Shown in pieces: positions 20,969 through 33,600 of a stretch of 64,000 bases of DNA. Source of the DNA: Tetracladium setigerum (lineage: Eukaryota; Ascomycota; Leotiomycetes; Helotiales); contig PZJY01000002.1 in NCBI GenBank assembly GCA_031472005.1, positions 2,604,001 to 2,668,000 of the forward strand, in the 5' to 3' direction. Positions within the stretch are counted from its first letter, which is position 1; each line of letters begins with the position of its first letter. The notes beneath the pieces were generated by a model, which did not search any database, was not told the origin of the DNA, and saw nothing but the letters and a program-made list of their open reading frames with translations. The translations under genes were made by a program, and so were the position numbers.

Positions 20969-22695
20969 ATGGCTTCCTCCGCGCCCTGGAAAGCAATTGC
21001 AGCTCGCAAGCTAGCAGAACGACAATCCCGAATCCCAAAAGCCTGGCTTCTCCCAGTCCCCCTCCTCAATCGACCTTCGATGTGAGACGTGCCCCCTACG
21101 AATCTGGTATTCTCACTTCCACCGAGCTCGACATCACCGAAAATTACGATGCCACAGCCCTAGCAGAAACAATTCGCTCTCGCAGATATACAGCCGAGGC
21201 CGTCACCGTTGCATTCTGTAAACGAGCAGCAATTGCACACCAAGTCACTAATTGCTTGACTGAGATCTTCTTCGATGCCGCAATTGAGAGGGCGAAATGG
21301 TTGGATCTGCAATATAAGCGACTGGGGAAGACTCTAGGTCCGTTACACGGCGTGCCCGTTTCTTTGAAGGATACATTCAACTTGAAGGGTTATGATTCTA
21401 GTATTGGGATTGCTAGTTTGGCTTTCAATCCTGCAAAGGAGAATTCCTTGCTGGTGGACATCCTTTTGGAACAGGGTGCTGTTCTTTATTGCAAGACCAA
21501 CGTTCCACAGACTCTCATGTCGTTGGACTCTGACAACCATCTGTTTGGAAGAGTATTGAACCCAAGAGACAGAAGAGTTACCGCTGGTGGAAGCACAGGC
21601 GGAGAAGGAGCTTTAATTGCGATGAGAGGAAGTATACTGGGTGTAGGCACAGATATTGGAGGGAGCATACGCATACCAGCTATGTGCAATGGCATCTACG
21701 GTATCAAACCAAGTGCACAACGAATTCCCTTGATAGGATTGGAGACCGGAACAAGGAAGGGTACACGCGAAACTGGTCTTTCCGCTAGTGCCGGACCTCT
21801 TGCTACAAGCGTGAGAGATTGTGAGCTATTCATGAAGACAATCTCAAACTCGGAACCTTGGGAGCGAGATTCAAGCATAACATTTGGATACTGGGACCAG
21901 CAGGGCTCTATCGAACAGAAACCTGTTATTGGAGTAATTCGAACGGATGGACTTATCACACCACTTCCACCAGTCAGCAAGATTCTTGGAGAGACTACTC
22001 TCGCGCTTGAGAAAGCTGGGGTTACGGTGGTTGAGATTAACGCCGTGGCCTTCAAGAAATGCCAGTCACTCGCAAACGCTTTCTTCGGCATTGAAGGCAA
22101 CAACCACATGCTCGATCTCCTGGAAAGTTCAGGAGAGCCTTTAAACGATTGGCTGAGTTCGAGATTGCGACGCAAAGATCCCATGTCTCTGGAAAAATTG
22201 TTGGAGATTCATACCAAAAAGACAGAGCTGGAGGCGGAGATGCTCAAGGTTTGGAAGGATCCCCAGACAGGAAAGAAGATCGATGCAATTATCTGCCCAG
22301 TGGCACCACATCCAGTACCTCCCATTGATCGCTGGAATGGTGTCAGTTATACGAGTGCTTTTGTTCTGCTCGACTATCCTGCTGCATCGTTGCCAGTTAG
22401 AGATGTGAAGGCAGAGGACTTGGAGAATGAGATTGATAATAGTACGGTGCTAGGGAGTTGGGACAAGGCTAATCGAGAATTATGTAAGTTGGCTTCTCTT
22501 GACATTGTGTGAGGAGAATTTGATGCTGATCGCGCAATAGGGGATGGCAAAACCGTGGATAGGCAGCTCTACCTCAACACGGTATTATCGATACAGGTTG
22601 TTGCGCCGCGTCTTCAAGAACGGAGGTTGGTTCAAGCTATGGAGTTTATTGATAATGTCTTGCGGAAACAGGAGATTCCAAAGGCGAAACTATAG
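20969..22695 (+). CDS. Amidase (acetamidase-like, amidase signature family), with one-base frameshift
   Basis: This enzyme hydrolyses carboxylic amides to acid and ammonia, using the Ser-cisSer-Lys triad. Exons are 20969-22483 and 22541-22695. Catalytic residues, numbered on the corrected protein, are K134 (VSLKDTF), S209 (GGSTGGEGAL) and S233 (DIGGSIRIPA). Length is 556 residues, typical of fungal amdS-like amidases. The first 30 codons (MASSAPWKAIAARK onward, through RIPKAWLLP) match the usual N-terminus, but they are one base out of frame with the rest. The break is at the C5 run 21058-21062; with six C the protein reads smoothly from WLLPVPPP into STFDVRRAPYESG. Without it the frame ends at TGA (21082-21084 region). 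The short intron ends in AATAG and restores the WDGKTVDRQ segment. Most likely an intact gene with an assembly error. Confidence 0.92.
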
Positions 22696-23302
22696 TCCAG
22701 TCGGAGGATGAGATTCTCTTCAATTCTGTACTGTATATACACTCGCACTACGAGATAATGGGAACCTTGCAAGTTGGCTCATTCCTGTACATAGTGAGCG
22801 TACTTGTCGTTTGACAGCATTAAGAAAAAAAGCTGTGAAGTGCTGTCAAAAGTCAAGTCTGATTCATTCCCGAAGGTGGTTGCGATCCGGCAAAGGTGGC
22901 CATGCTGAAATATCTGTTCTGGGAATTTCGCACATAAAGAGATACCTCATATTTTAAGTAAGCCTCTGAGATTTAATAAATAGCCATTTTATATCGGCAA
23001 TATGGCGCAAATAGATTGTAGCCAACGGCGCAAAGGAGGTTGACCACACTCCCCGTTCTGGCCGGAAAGGGTTGCTTGGCATCCGGTCAATTCCGCTAGT
23101 CCCGAAATTTTATTTCCCAAAGCTCTGTCAACAAACCCAACAGCCACCTCCCATCCCATTCCCGCTTCCTTCATAAAACGCCATCTCTTCCCATCTATCC
23201 ATCTGCCATTGAAGTCTCCCCTTCTTAACGGCCGCATATTTGCATATCTCCCCTCCATTCTCCTAATTGACTTCCTCGTCACTCTCCCCTAATTCATACA
23301 CA
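22696..23302. other. Upstream region of the phosphate carrier
   Basis: This is 607 bases between the amidase stop and the carrier start, including a 3' end and a promoter. The last 170 bases are pyrimidine-rich, as is common before highly expressed fungal genes. Confidence 0.5.
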
Positions 23303-24496
23303 ATGGCTGCTCCATCCACCAGCACCGGCTCGACCAAGGTTGACGCTGTTATCCAAAATGTCAAGGCCAACACCCCGAGAAGCTCAGCGGTGCTGCCCTC
23401 TACTCCAGATTCGCCTTAGCTGGTGCAATCTGCTGTTCAGTTACCCACGGTGCTCTCACCCCCGTCGATGTGTAAGTCTGGACAATTTCTGCGATCGAAT
23501 TTGCACAATCGGCCAACCTCCGAATTGCGCGCAAAATCCAAAAATGGGTCCTTGGACTAATATCTCATCGTGTACAGCGTCAAGACTCGCATTCAACTCG
23601 AGCCTGCCACCTACAACAAGGGCATGATCGGTACTTTCAGACAAGTCATTGCTAAGGATGGCGCAAGCGCTCTCCTCACTGGTTTTGGCCCAACCGCCGC
23701 CGGTTATTTCCTCCAGGGCGCATTCAAGTTCGGAGGTTATGAACTTTTCAAGCAACAATCCATCAACCTCCTCGGCTACGAGACTGCCTCCAACAACAGA
23801 ACTGCCGTCTACTTGGCTTCTGCCGGTTTGGCCGAGTTCTTCGCTGATATCGCTCTCTGCCCTCTCGAGGCCACTCGTATTCGTCTTGTTTCCGAGCCAA
23901 CATATGCCAATGGTTTGATTGGAGGATTTGGAAAGATGTTGAAGAACGAGGGTATTGGTGCTTTCTATGCCGGATTCGGACCAATTCTTTTCAAGCAGTA
24001 AGAGCCAAATTTTCCCGACTTTTAGGGCGCGACTAACCCATAAACAGAGTTCCATATACCATGGCCAAGTTCGTCGTTTACGAGAAGACTCTTGAGACTG
24101 CCTATGGCTTCATTGATAAATCTACCGCATCTGCCGGAACTCAAACTGGTGTCAACTTGGCATGTGGTCTTGTTGCTGGTCTCGCCGCCGCCGTCGTCTC
24201 CCAACCTGCTGACACCATGTTGTCAAAAATCAACAAGACCAAGGGTCTTCCAGGAGAGGGAACCACCAGCCGTCTTATCAAGATTGCTAAGGAGCTTGGT
24301 ATCCGTGGTTCTTACGCCGGTATTGGTACTCGTCTCTTCATGGTTGGTAAGTAGCAGATTTTCTAGTCTCGGTATTATATCTACCACCACAGCAACTAAC
24401 AATACCACAGGTACGCTCACCAGTTTCCAGTTCGCCATCTATGGCGACGTAAAGAAGGCATTAGGAGCCGTGGGCGGCGTGGAGATTGCTAAATAA
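23303..24496 (+). CDS. MIR1: Mitochondrial phosphate carrier, with one-base frameshift
   Basis: This is an inner-membrane carrier of the SLC25 family that imports phosphate for ATP synthesis (yeast Mir1, mammalian SLC25A3). Exons are 23303-23471, 23578-23997, 24048-24346 and 24411-24496. The corrected protein is 324 residues, normal size. Three mitochondrial-carrier repeats are visible: the first has PVDVVKTRIQ across intron 1, the second CPLEATRIRL, the third QPADTMLSKI. These are the P-x-D/E-x-x-K/R signatures of each repeat. The spliced frame of 974 bases is one base short of a multiple of three. After ANTP the annotated frame runs to a stop, whereas one more C in the C4 run at 23373-23376 gives EKLSGAALYSRFALAG and keeps all exons in phase. 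This carrier is normally essential for respiration, so an error in the sequence is likely. Confidence 0.95.
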
Positions 24497-25195
24497 GTGC
24501 ACAAAATTCGCAAGATCGAGATTGGCGACTAGAAGTTAGACCTTGGAAAAAAGCATGGAAACATGTGACTTCTTGGAGGCATGAATATGGATAGAGCATT
24601 TTTCTCTTGTTACGACTTTTGCGTTTGTGTTTGGGCTGGCTTTGTTTGTGTCTCTTATTCCCTCTGATAATACGAAGGATTGTAGGCTCGTGGAGAAATA
24701 TAGAGGAGGCAGCCTTTTGTCTTTCCCTTGGGCCTGGTATAGAAAGGTCAAAGGGAGATGAGGAGATCCCTGGGTTGCTTTTCTGCGAAAACAATGTATA
24801 GTAGTAGATTCATTGGTCCTTTGAGATCTCGAATAGATGGATTAAAAACTGTATCTTTTTGACTCGGATGATTTGAAAATATGATTTGAAAATGGCGAAG
24901 CTGTCATGGGAAGGAAGGGTGAACTCTGGCAGCAATCATCTCGAGAATGGGAATGAGCTTGGTCAAGAAAGGAAGAGTATTATGACATAAAGGAAGAGGA
25001 CGACTGGGATGACCATTCTTCTCCAATCCGTATTTCGATATTACCTATTCACGTCACGTGGCAAAAGCGGAGCTCCCAAAAGTCCACTAAAAAATATGCG
25101 ACCTCGAAGCTCCTGGATCTGCCATCGTAACATCAACAACTTCCGTCAATTTCTCCATCTCCTCTCCCCCAGTTCTTTTCTTCCCATCCCTCACA
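24497..25195. other. Upstream region of mitochondrial EF-Tu
   Basis: This is 699 bases, holding the 3' end of the carrier gene and the promoter of the next gene. A GTCACGTGGC element is at about 25052-25061, an E-box-like palindrome (CACGTG). No gene is seen. Confidence 0.5.
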
Positions 25196-26666
25196 ATGCC
25201 AGCATTCGCTCGCTCTCTCAACCCTTTCTTAAGGACTGCCCGTGTGGCGCTGAGGCAAAGCAATGGAGTCAACCCATTGCAGAGCGCGCTCATGCAGAGA
25301 CAGAACGGCGTTCAAATTTTGAATACCGCCAGAACTTATGCTGCTGCTTTCGAGAGGACGAAGCCTCATGTTAATATTGGTATGGATGTCCAGGATGAGA
25401 GACCATGTGCACGGCTAATGCATTTCATTTAGGTACAATTGGACATGTTGATCATGGAAAGGTAAATCGATTCCTCCTTTTCTGCTCGCCCACCAGAACC
25501 TCAGACCATAATGCTAACGTTTCACCCTCCAGACCACATTAACTGCCGCCATCACCAAACGTCAAGCTGAAAAGGGCCATGCCAACTTCCTCGACTACGG
25601 CTCGATTGATAAAGCACCCGAGGAGCGAAAGCGTGGTATCACCATCTCCACTGCCCACATCGAATACTCGACCGATGCTCGCCATTACTCCCACGTTGAC
25701 TGTCCCGGTCACGCAGATTATATCAAGAACATGATTACTGGTGCTGCCTCTATGGACGGAGCCATCATTGTCGTTGCTGCCTCCGACGGACAAATGCCTC
25801 AAACTCGTGAACATCTTCTCCTTGCCCGACAAGTCGGTGTTCAAAAGATTGTCGTTTTCGTCAACAAAATCGATGCCTTGGAGGATCCCGAGATGTTGGA
25901 ATTGGTCGAGATGGAAATGCGCGAGTTGCTTAACACATACGGTTTCGAGGGAGATGAGACACCCATCATCCTCGGTTCCGCCCTCTGCGCCCTTGATGGA
26001 CGAAGACCAGAAATTGGCTCTTCCAAAATCGATGAGTTGCTCGATGCTGTTGATACATGGATTCCTACCCCCGTCCGTGATCTCGACAAGCCTTTCCTCA
26101 TGTCCGTTGAGGATGTTTTCTCCATCCCCGGTCGTGGCACAGTTGCATCAGGTCGTGTAGAGCGAGGCACACTCAAGAGAGATTCGGAAGTCGAGCTGAT
26201 CGGAAAGGGAGATACGCCCATTAAGACAAAGGTAACCGACATCGAAACCTTCAAGAAGTCCTGCGACGAGTCCCGCGCCGGTGATAACTCCGGTCTCTTA
26301 CTCCGTGGTATCAAGCGTGAGGATGTCCGCAGAGGAATGGTCATCGTCGCCCCCGGCACCACCAAACCACACAACGAGTTCCTCGTCTCTATGTACGTGC
26401 TCACCAAGGAGGAAGGAGGTCGCCATACAGGTTTCCACCAGAACTACAGACCACAGATCTTCATTCGCACAGCTGATGAGTCCGCCGCGCTTTACTGGCC
26501 AGACGGAACCGAGGATGCGGACAGCAAGATGGTGCAGCCCGGTGACAACGTTGAGATGAGATGTACGATCGGCAACCCAGTTGCCTTGGATGTAGGACAA
26601 AGATTTAATATTCGTGAGGGTGGAAAGACAGTTGCTACCGGTTTGGTGACTCGAATTATCAAGTGA
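25196..26666 (+). CDS. TUF1: Mitochondrial translation elongation factor Tu
   Basis: This GTPase delivers aminoacyl-tRNA to mitochondrial ribosomes. Exons are 25196-25379, 25433-25461 (29 bases) and 25533-26666. The spliced frame is 1,347 bases, 448 residues. The first ~45 residues are rich in Arg, Ser and Ala with few acids, a mitochondrial targeting sequence. GTPase motifs are complete: GHVDHGKTT (split by introns 1 and 2), DCPGHADY, NKID and a GSALCA segment. Domain 2 (barrel) and domain 3 follow, with the usual bacterial-type C-terminal GRTVATGLV-like end (here GKTVATGLVTRIIK). The two small introns break the P-loop region. Confidence 0.98.
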
Positions 26667-27643
26667 GATGGGTAATTTTTTAATACCTATTTCGTTAACT
26701 TTTTAATCATGTACAAGAGGATGATGTATGGATTGGCGATGTGATGTGATGGGCTTTTTTAGATGGGGAAGAAGAGGACGAAGAAGAAAAATGGGGTGGG
26801 GGCTACTTGTATACTGTAACACTTTGACACGATATGGATGGAAATGCAAATCATGGGATGGAGTTTCTTTTATCTTCTACTTTCTCGTTGTAGTTTACCC
26901 AACCAGTCACACACACACCCGCAGACACATATCTTGTAGAACACATCACTCAAAAAATAGAACTCCCTTCTCTAATAGCTTGTCTTCTATCTCTTCCGGG
27001 TCTGTGAACTCCTTGGTTGTCTGCCTTTTTCTGTGTTCTCAAAATCTCAAGCCAGTTCGCTCAAGCCAAGTTTCCCTCTTCTCTCCACGCCCTCTGAGTT
27101 CTCCCCCAACCGCTCCCGCTCACACTCTCACGCACCTACAGGATAGAAGTACTATACAGGCAAAGTGCTTGTTACCACTTGCATAATCAAGGATACACAC
27201 CTCCTCCCACAACTTCCTCTAGACAAGTCTCAGCGTCAAAATACGTCGGAACAATCAACAAAGCGCACCGTTCACGCCCATGAGAAACACCATCATGTGT
27301 CACAGTATGTGTACGTAATGTATGTATTAAGTTTAATTGCTAACGCTGTCGTGTATCATACATTGATAGAAAAAAGACTCGCTGGTGAGCACATTCTTCT
27401 GTGCCTGCTTGTGTACCTCCCATTGCCCCATCAAGTAAAATGAACGCTGGTATATCATAGCACAGGGGTAAAGTAGTTCCGTTGAAGAAAAGTGCCAAAA
27501 AAATGTAAGGAAAAATTTCCTCATCCAAGCCACCATCATTACTGGGTTGAAAAATTTGGTATACGCAATAGTGGTATCATGATGCATGAGAGTAACCGTT
27601 TCCATGCATTACTTTGGAGAAAGAAAAAGGTCGGAAGGAAGAA
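26667..27643. other. Convergent intergenic region
   Basis: This is 977 bases between mitochondrial EF-Tu and the HAM1-like gene. It is AT-rich with a CA-rich tract (near 26908-26918) and CT-rich stretches. Open frames on both strands are short and unrecognised. Confidence 0.5.
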
Positions 27644-30600
27644 TTAGTATCGACCAGTCATGACTGGATTATTGGAACCGAGGGTGGTGTGGTTGTCATT
27701 TGCGATTGGAGCGTTCTCTTTCGAGAATGCCTGATCGACCTCCTATGATTGTGTTAATATTTCGCTCAGGTAGTGTTGGTATGCAGCACAAACCTTTCTA
27801 AACCCATTTGTGTTACCATTCGTGTGGCCATTGGTATGACCATTGTTGCCAGAGTAGTTAGCAGCTTGATCACTCAAAGAGCCTGTGTTCCCAATGTTTT
27901 GATTTCCACGGACACCTCCACCTGTGACGTTATGCTCCTTGCGTCTGATTTCTGTGACGCCTGGAATGCTAGTTGACTTTGCAGCTGAACCAAGCTTGAA
28001 GACTGGAGACTCCCACTTATCACCCTTGCGGGCGAGTTCCTTGTATTCAGTGGCTTTGGAAGAAATGCCACCCGGCAAGTGAATGTTAGGGAAGATGGAG
28101 TCCTCCTTTGTAACCGCCATGTTGACCTTCTTGTCCGCAGCGATAGCTTCAGCCTTTTGTTTTCCTTGGAGGAATTGCTTCTTGGCGGCATTCACGTACT
28201 GAGCATAAATGTTTGGGGCATCTTCGGGGTTCTGGATAACCTGAGAGATATTAGTGAATGAAAACAAAGGAGGTCATGTAAATTACCTGAGCCTTTGCCC
28301 GATCAACCTCCTTCTGGACTTCATATAGAAGAGAGTCCAATTCATGAACCTTGTCTTTGATAATCTTCTCGAGAGCCTTTTGCAGACCAGGTCGGATTAC
28401 CTTCAACATGAAAGGCTTGAAGAGAGAGAACGCCAACTTGTGCTTGGACTTTTGAAGCTTGATGTTGAAGTTCTTGACATCAACGTCCACCTTGTCAACC
28501 TTAAAGAAATTTTGACGGTCCTTCTTGTCGGCGGTGGACATCTTAATCTTGAAACTGAAACCATCGCCTCCAAGATAGATATCGGCAATACCGGTGTCGG
28601 TAACGCTTGGGAAGCCTTGCTTCTTCTTGATGTGGTAGGAAACATCCTTCAAATCCATTTGGATTCCAGAAACCTTGAGCTGGATAGAGTTTTGGTTCTT
28701 GTTAGCCACATTCTTACGGCCGAAACGCCAGTAGTTGTCTAGGAGGAAAGTTAGCGAAGTTCAAATAATTCCACATTTCAGAAACTTGCCATTGGAAAGC
28801 TCAAAGATGTTTGGCATGAGGTTGTCGCTTTCAATCACCAAGTTTTCAATGATTGCATCCATTGCAGAATCGGAATATTCAATTCTAGGAATTGGTACAT
28901 AGCGAATGCTCTCCATAATGCCAGGAATGATGACTTCACTGAGATCTTTGACCAAGTGAGGCTTGAATTTGGACTTTCCACTCTCATCGTTGGCAAGGTC
29001 TGCGAACAGCTTGTTGATGGAGTTTGCAAACTTCTTGTTGAGTGGATCCTGATCGAATTGGTCGCCGAGGAACTTGACTTCGTCGACAATGCGATCAGTG
29101 TGGTTGCGATAACGATCGCGAAGAAGGAAGTTCCCTCGGTCGTATAGAACATTCCACTCATCAGTCGCTCGGTCTTCCATGATGTATCCTTGCTCCTTCA
29201 ATACCCTTCTGATGTAAGCATCCATGTCCTTGAACCACGACTTTAGCTCGGGATCTTGGTCGGCATCTTTGTAAATTGCGTTAATGGATTCGAAAAGGTC
29301 ATTTGTGGATGTCCCATTTGCAAAGCGCTCGATAAGTGTCTTGATTGAAGTCAGCATCGGCTCGTTATTCTTTATGAGGCCTATCGTACCTTGAGGTTAG
29401 CTTCAACCTGCTTGAGAGAGTTGTCAGTGTGGGCACCTTGGACAGAGTCAGAACCTTGCTGGCCAACGGTAGAGGCATGGCCCGCGTAGGTTTCGGCGAG
29501 ATTAAGGAGAGTGTTAATGGCTTGTTGATCTGAACTGGAGTTAGCAAGCAGTGCATTAAGACGGAAACTTGGAATGGTTAACTAACAATCGGGGTGACCT
29601 TGGACCTCCACAACCAATTTTTTGAGACGCCAGATGGTTTGCTCACGGCGCTCTTCTGGCATCTTACTCGCCATATAGTTCTTGGTCTTGGCTCTAGTCT
29701 CACGGGCCTTGTCCTTCTTCTCCTCCGGGATGCCTGCATTAGCACGATCCTTGAGTGTTGAAGCTCCTTGAATAGCACTTTGTTGTGCATCACCATCGTG
29801 GGTCTGGGCGTCATCACGGGCAGCTTGAAGATCGTTCTTGTCAACAGGAGATTTCTTGCTGACACTTGACTTGATCTGGTTTCTGATGTTGGCAGAAGAC
29901 ATATCAGGATTCTCGTGCCATGTGTTGTCATCAGCAGGCGCATCAATTTGTCTAAGCTGATCCTCGTGGGGTCGGACTCGACCAGCAGCTTCAGTAGCAG
30001 CATCGCCTGCCACATCGCGAATGAGGATAACGGCATCATTCACTACGAAAACACGTTAGAATTGAATCAAACATAACTGGGTGATAATACTTACAAAGTT
30101 TACGGAATTGACCGTTGGAGATCAAAAGCGTGCCCAGTGTTCGGAGACCTTCCACAGCCTCATTGCCATGCTGCTTCGCTTGGTCCTTGTTTACTGGTGC
30201 CCCGGGAATAGTTGCATCTCCTCCGCTGATGTGTTGAGAATCCCAGATGAACTCCTGCAGGAGATTTCCGTCGTTTTTGGAAAGCAAGAGATGCTGGGCT
30301 TGTTTGACCACATCGCGGAAGTCCGCAACGAGCTGCTGGCCTTCAGATGAAAGCTTCTTGGAAGGAGTAGCGATTGGTTTCGAGCCTAGGAAACTGTTGA
30401 GGGCAATGTCGATTTGGTCGTTCTAAAGATGATCAGCTATTAACATGATTAATTGAAATGGAAGAGCTTACCGATGGGACTTTTCCAGCTTGGAATGCTG
30501 TTAAAGGAAAGTCATCAGCAAGACGTTAAATTTATGGAGCGCAATCATAATCTTACCTGAAATGATGCCATAGACTTGAAGCTTGCGATTGACATCGGCC

Positions 30601-30656
30601 TCCTTCTGTGCTGGGTTGACAGGGCGATTGACGCCGCTTGACATTCCGGAAGACAT
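27644..30656 (-). CDS. HAM1-like protein (HAM1_N/HAM1_C family)
   Basis: This fungal family is of unknown biochemical role; its Pfam domains were formerly DUF5923 and DUF4449. Nine exons: 30656-30557, 30497-30472 (26 bases), 30422-30095, 30042-29587, 29529-29390, 29339-28790, 28738-28287, 28240-27794 and 27742-27644. The spliced frame is 2,598 bases, 865 residues. Residues 1-60 are a variable lead. The HAM1_N region runs to about 600, and the HAM1_C region (with NVANKNQNSIQLKVSG onward) to about 760. The C-terminal part has amphipathic strands typical of a lipid-binding (TULIP-like) fold, but that is inference. The tail is Gly/Asn/His-rich (NGHTNGHTNGNTNG). Intron 6 uses a GC donor (GCAAGT) and an ordinary TAG acceptor; the GT options nearby break the frame. 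Confidence 0.88.
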
Positions 30657-33600
30657 TATCGCGAAGTTGGGTATTGGGTATCAAAAAAAGGCTCAAATGA
30701 AAGAGGAATGTGGTGGTGAATCGAGTCTGTACAAGATCTCGAATCAAAGAATGCAATGGGAGTATAATGTGGTAGAATGGGGAGGGGTGGTAGCGTAATG
30801 GGTATATCTTGTTTGGTCTGAAAAGGGTGCGAAAATGGTATGGAGAGTAAGAGAGAGGAGACGGGAGGTAGTTTGGGGATCGGACGGTTTTGTGATCTGG
30901 GTTGGTCCTGCACTTTTTTTTGGAGGTATGACGACTATGAGACTATGAAACTATGAGGCAAGAAGGTAACAGCAGTCTCAGTCCCACTTCCCTCCCGCTT
31001 CCCTGGCATGGGCATGGGCATGGGGATGTGATCTCCTGTTACCGAGCCGGAGCAAGGCAATACATCCATGTAAGACTACTTGTCTCCATAACAGACATGG
31101 AAAAGCCAATTAGCTGTGCAAGTTGCATGCCTTCCATCTGCAACTTCCCCGTGACACCATCGGGAATGGAGAGGCAGAGAGCAATGTACGATATAGAAAG
31201 AATGATATTGCTATTGACATAGCGATGGAGATAGATCAGGGTAGAGACAGAGATTCAGATTGAGATTGAGGTTGAACCTGCTCACTGAATCGTGACGACA
31301 TGGCAAACAGACCTCCATGAACAGCAAAACAGCAACATCGACAAATAAATCACAACGCAACAAGCAATTAGAAATGTGGAACTTGGAGGCGTCGTTAGTC
31401 CCAACAACGTGGGCCAAGTGGCCAAGATGGAAGCGACGGCGATCGAGCAGGGGAAGCGGAGAGGGAGCTCACGCCACACCATCATCTCTCGCCTGCAGAA
31501 GCTTGGTTTGTGGCTGATAACCTCGATGTATCGAAAGTATGTTCCTGTAACTGGCTGCAAACGGGCGAGCTAACGCGTTGGACCGAGAATGATTGCTTGG
31601 GAATATCAATGTTATCATGAAACATGATTAGGGGAGATGATTCGGCAGAGATCTGAATGTTAAGCATCTTGATGACGGCATTTCTTAAATTCCCATCCTC
31701 AATCGCCATATCGCCTCCTCCTCACCACTTGATGCGAGAATGTGACAGCCGCATGGAGACGGCGATCATCGATATGGTCTTCTACCCAGCACCAACCTCG
31801 GAAGCACAGAGAAAGACTTTACATGTCAGCTCCTGGTATTTTCTTTTCTCGTTTGCGCAAAATAATGTTGCTGATCGGTTCATGGTGTCACAACAAGAAC
31901 TGGATTCAACAGGTCACACAACATGCCGAACTTTTCCCCGCTAACGTAGCAAGAAAGTCAAGAATGTGCAGTGTATGGAATGAGTTAAAGTGTTGACAAC
32001 GGCCCAACCGAAAACACATCCATGACCTCATTGAAGTTGCTGATTTTGTCGAGCATCATCGAGTCCGCATTTCTCGGTTAGCTTATGCCGTCTCATTCTG
32101 GGAGATGTTCCTTGGCAATTGGGTGGACGCCGGCCCTCGTCTATCTTTCCGTACTCATCACGATCGAGATCAAGCAAAGTCAAGTCAAAGTCCAGAGAGC
32201 GAGCAGCTTTCTACCTGTAAGCAAGCCTGGAACTGGATATCTTAGCTCGCTTAGATGCCTTGCATTACCTAATAACCGAAAGTCAAATTTGTCCCCGTAG
32301 GAAAACGCTCAGGGCCAAGCCCACACACATGCAAAAAAGGGATATGAACTTAAACAATTAGAGTTACTCCCACATACGACCATAGATTGAGGAAAACTGG
32401 GCATCCCGTCCGCTCTGCCATACATAAGCCTCAAATCGGTAGATTAGTAGTTGGGTGGGTGACCACCAGCGAATCCCTGCTGTTGTATGTTCTTTTGGTG
32501 TTTTTGGGACTTTCCATTGTTCAAATTTTGGTCGATTATTCTCCCTGGTTTACTTACTAACCCCTTTTCTTTGTCTATCGAATATTCTGTCGATAATAAT
32601 TTAAATCAAAATGCCTTTTCTCTTGTAGGATCATCTCTTCCCCGTTCTTTTGTTGTTGTTTTAAGAAAAAGTTCTGACAGGAGGAGAGGCGCTCAAAGCT
32701 CGCTTGGCTGGTCATGTGAGCATCCGCTGTAAACAAATAAACATATAACTTTTCGGAAGCACCCTCGGGCATATCCAATAATAACGACCTCTCCCTTCGT
32801 AAGAAACTGTGTGATGGGAGGGCATGGTCGTATTGTGTATAAATAGCCGATTGTTACACTCGATACTTTGTAAGTGGGGGTGAACTCCTCAGCAACTCAA
32901 CACATCTCAACTTCTCCAAGTTCAAAGTGGGATGGATATTTGTAGGTAGGAGACCTACGGTATCCCAAACGACTATCAATCACGAAATTGCTAATCGTCT
33001 CAAGATAAGTATATCCATTACAAACCGGATAAAACGGGCCGTCGTTGAAAATAGGCTTTTTTGGTTAAAGATGGTACAGACGCGTTGCTACGGCGTTGAA
33101 CGAACTAACGACTGGTGTATTGTGGGGTTTCATAAGTAATTGGAATATTTACATGTATATTAACTTGATAATTCTGTAGGAGACAAGTTGTTAAATAGAG
33201 GATATAAATCTGGTGTAATGGGCATTATACAAAGCCACGGTGGCTTGTGCGGGAGTACTGATCTTTCATCAGAATGAAGAACTGTCTGATATCACACCAT
33301 AAGTTCATGACTTGATCTACTTGATGGCTCCTTTGTTTCTTTCAGGAAAACAAAACAAATCAAGACAAGTTGTATGCACATAGAGTCAGCCAAGATCAAA
33401 ACACTCGGTTAAACGGACCGTATCACTCCGTAAATGCAACTCTCCGCATAGCTTTTATGAACATGGAAGTATCGGAACTTGATATATCTCCAGCGGGAGC
33501 AATGCAGCATCCATGTTGCTGTAACCTTACCTTGCTCCTCGCTGCGATACCCCGCGCTGATCCTACTACCCCTCCATGCAAGTCACAATATCCTATTTCG

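Noticed and set aside
26728..27443. Small plus-strand frames after EF-Tu
   Set aside because: They fall in a 3' and convergent intergenic region, are low complexity and share no similarity with known proteins.
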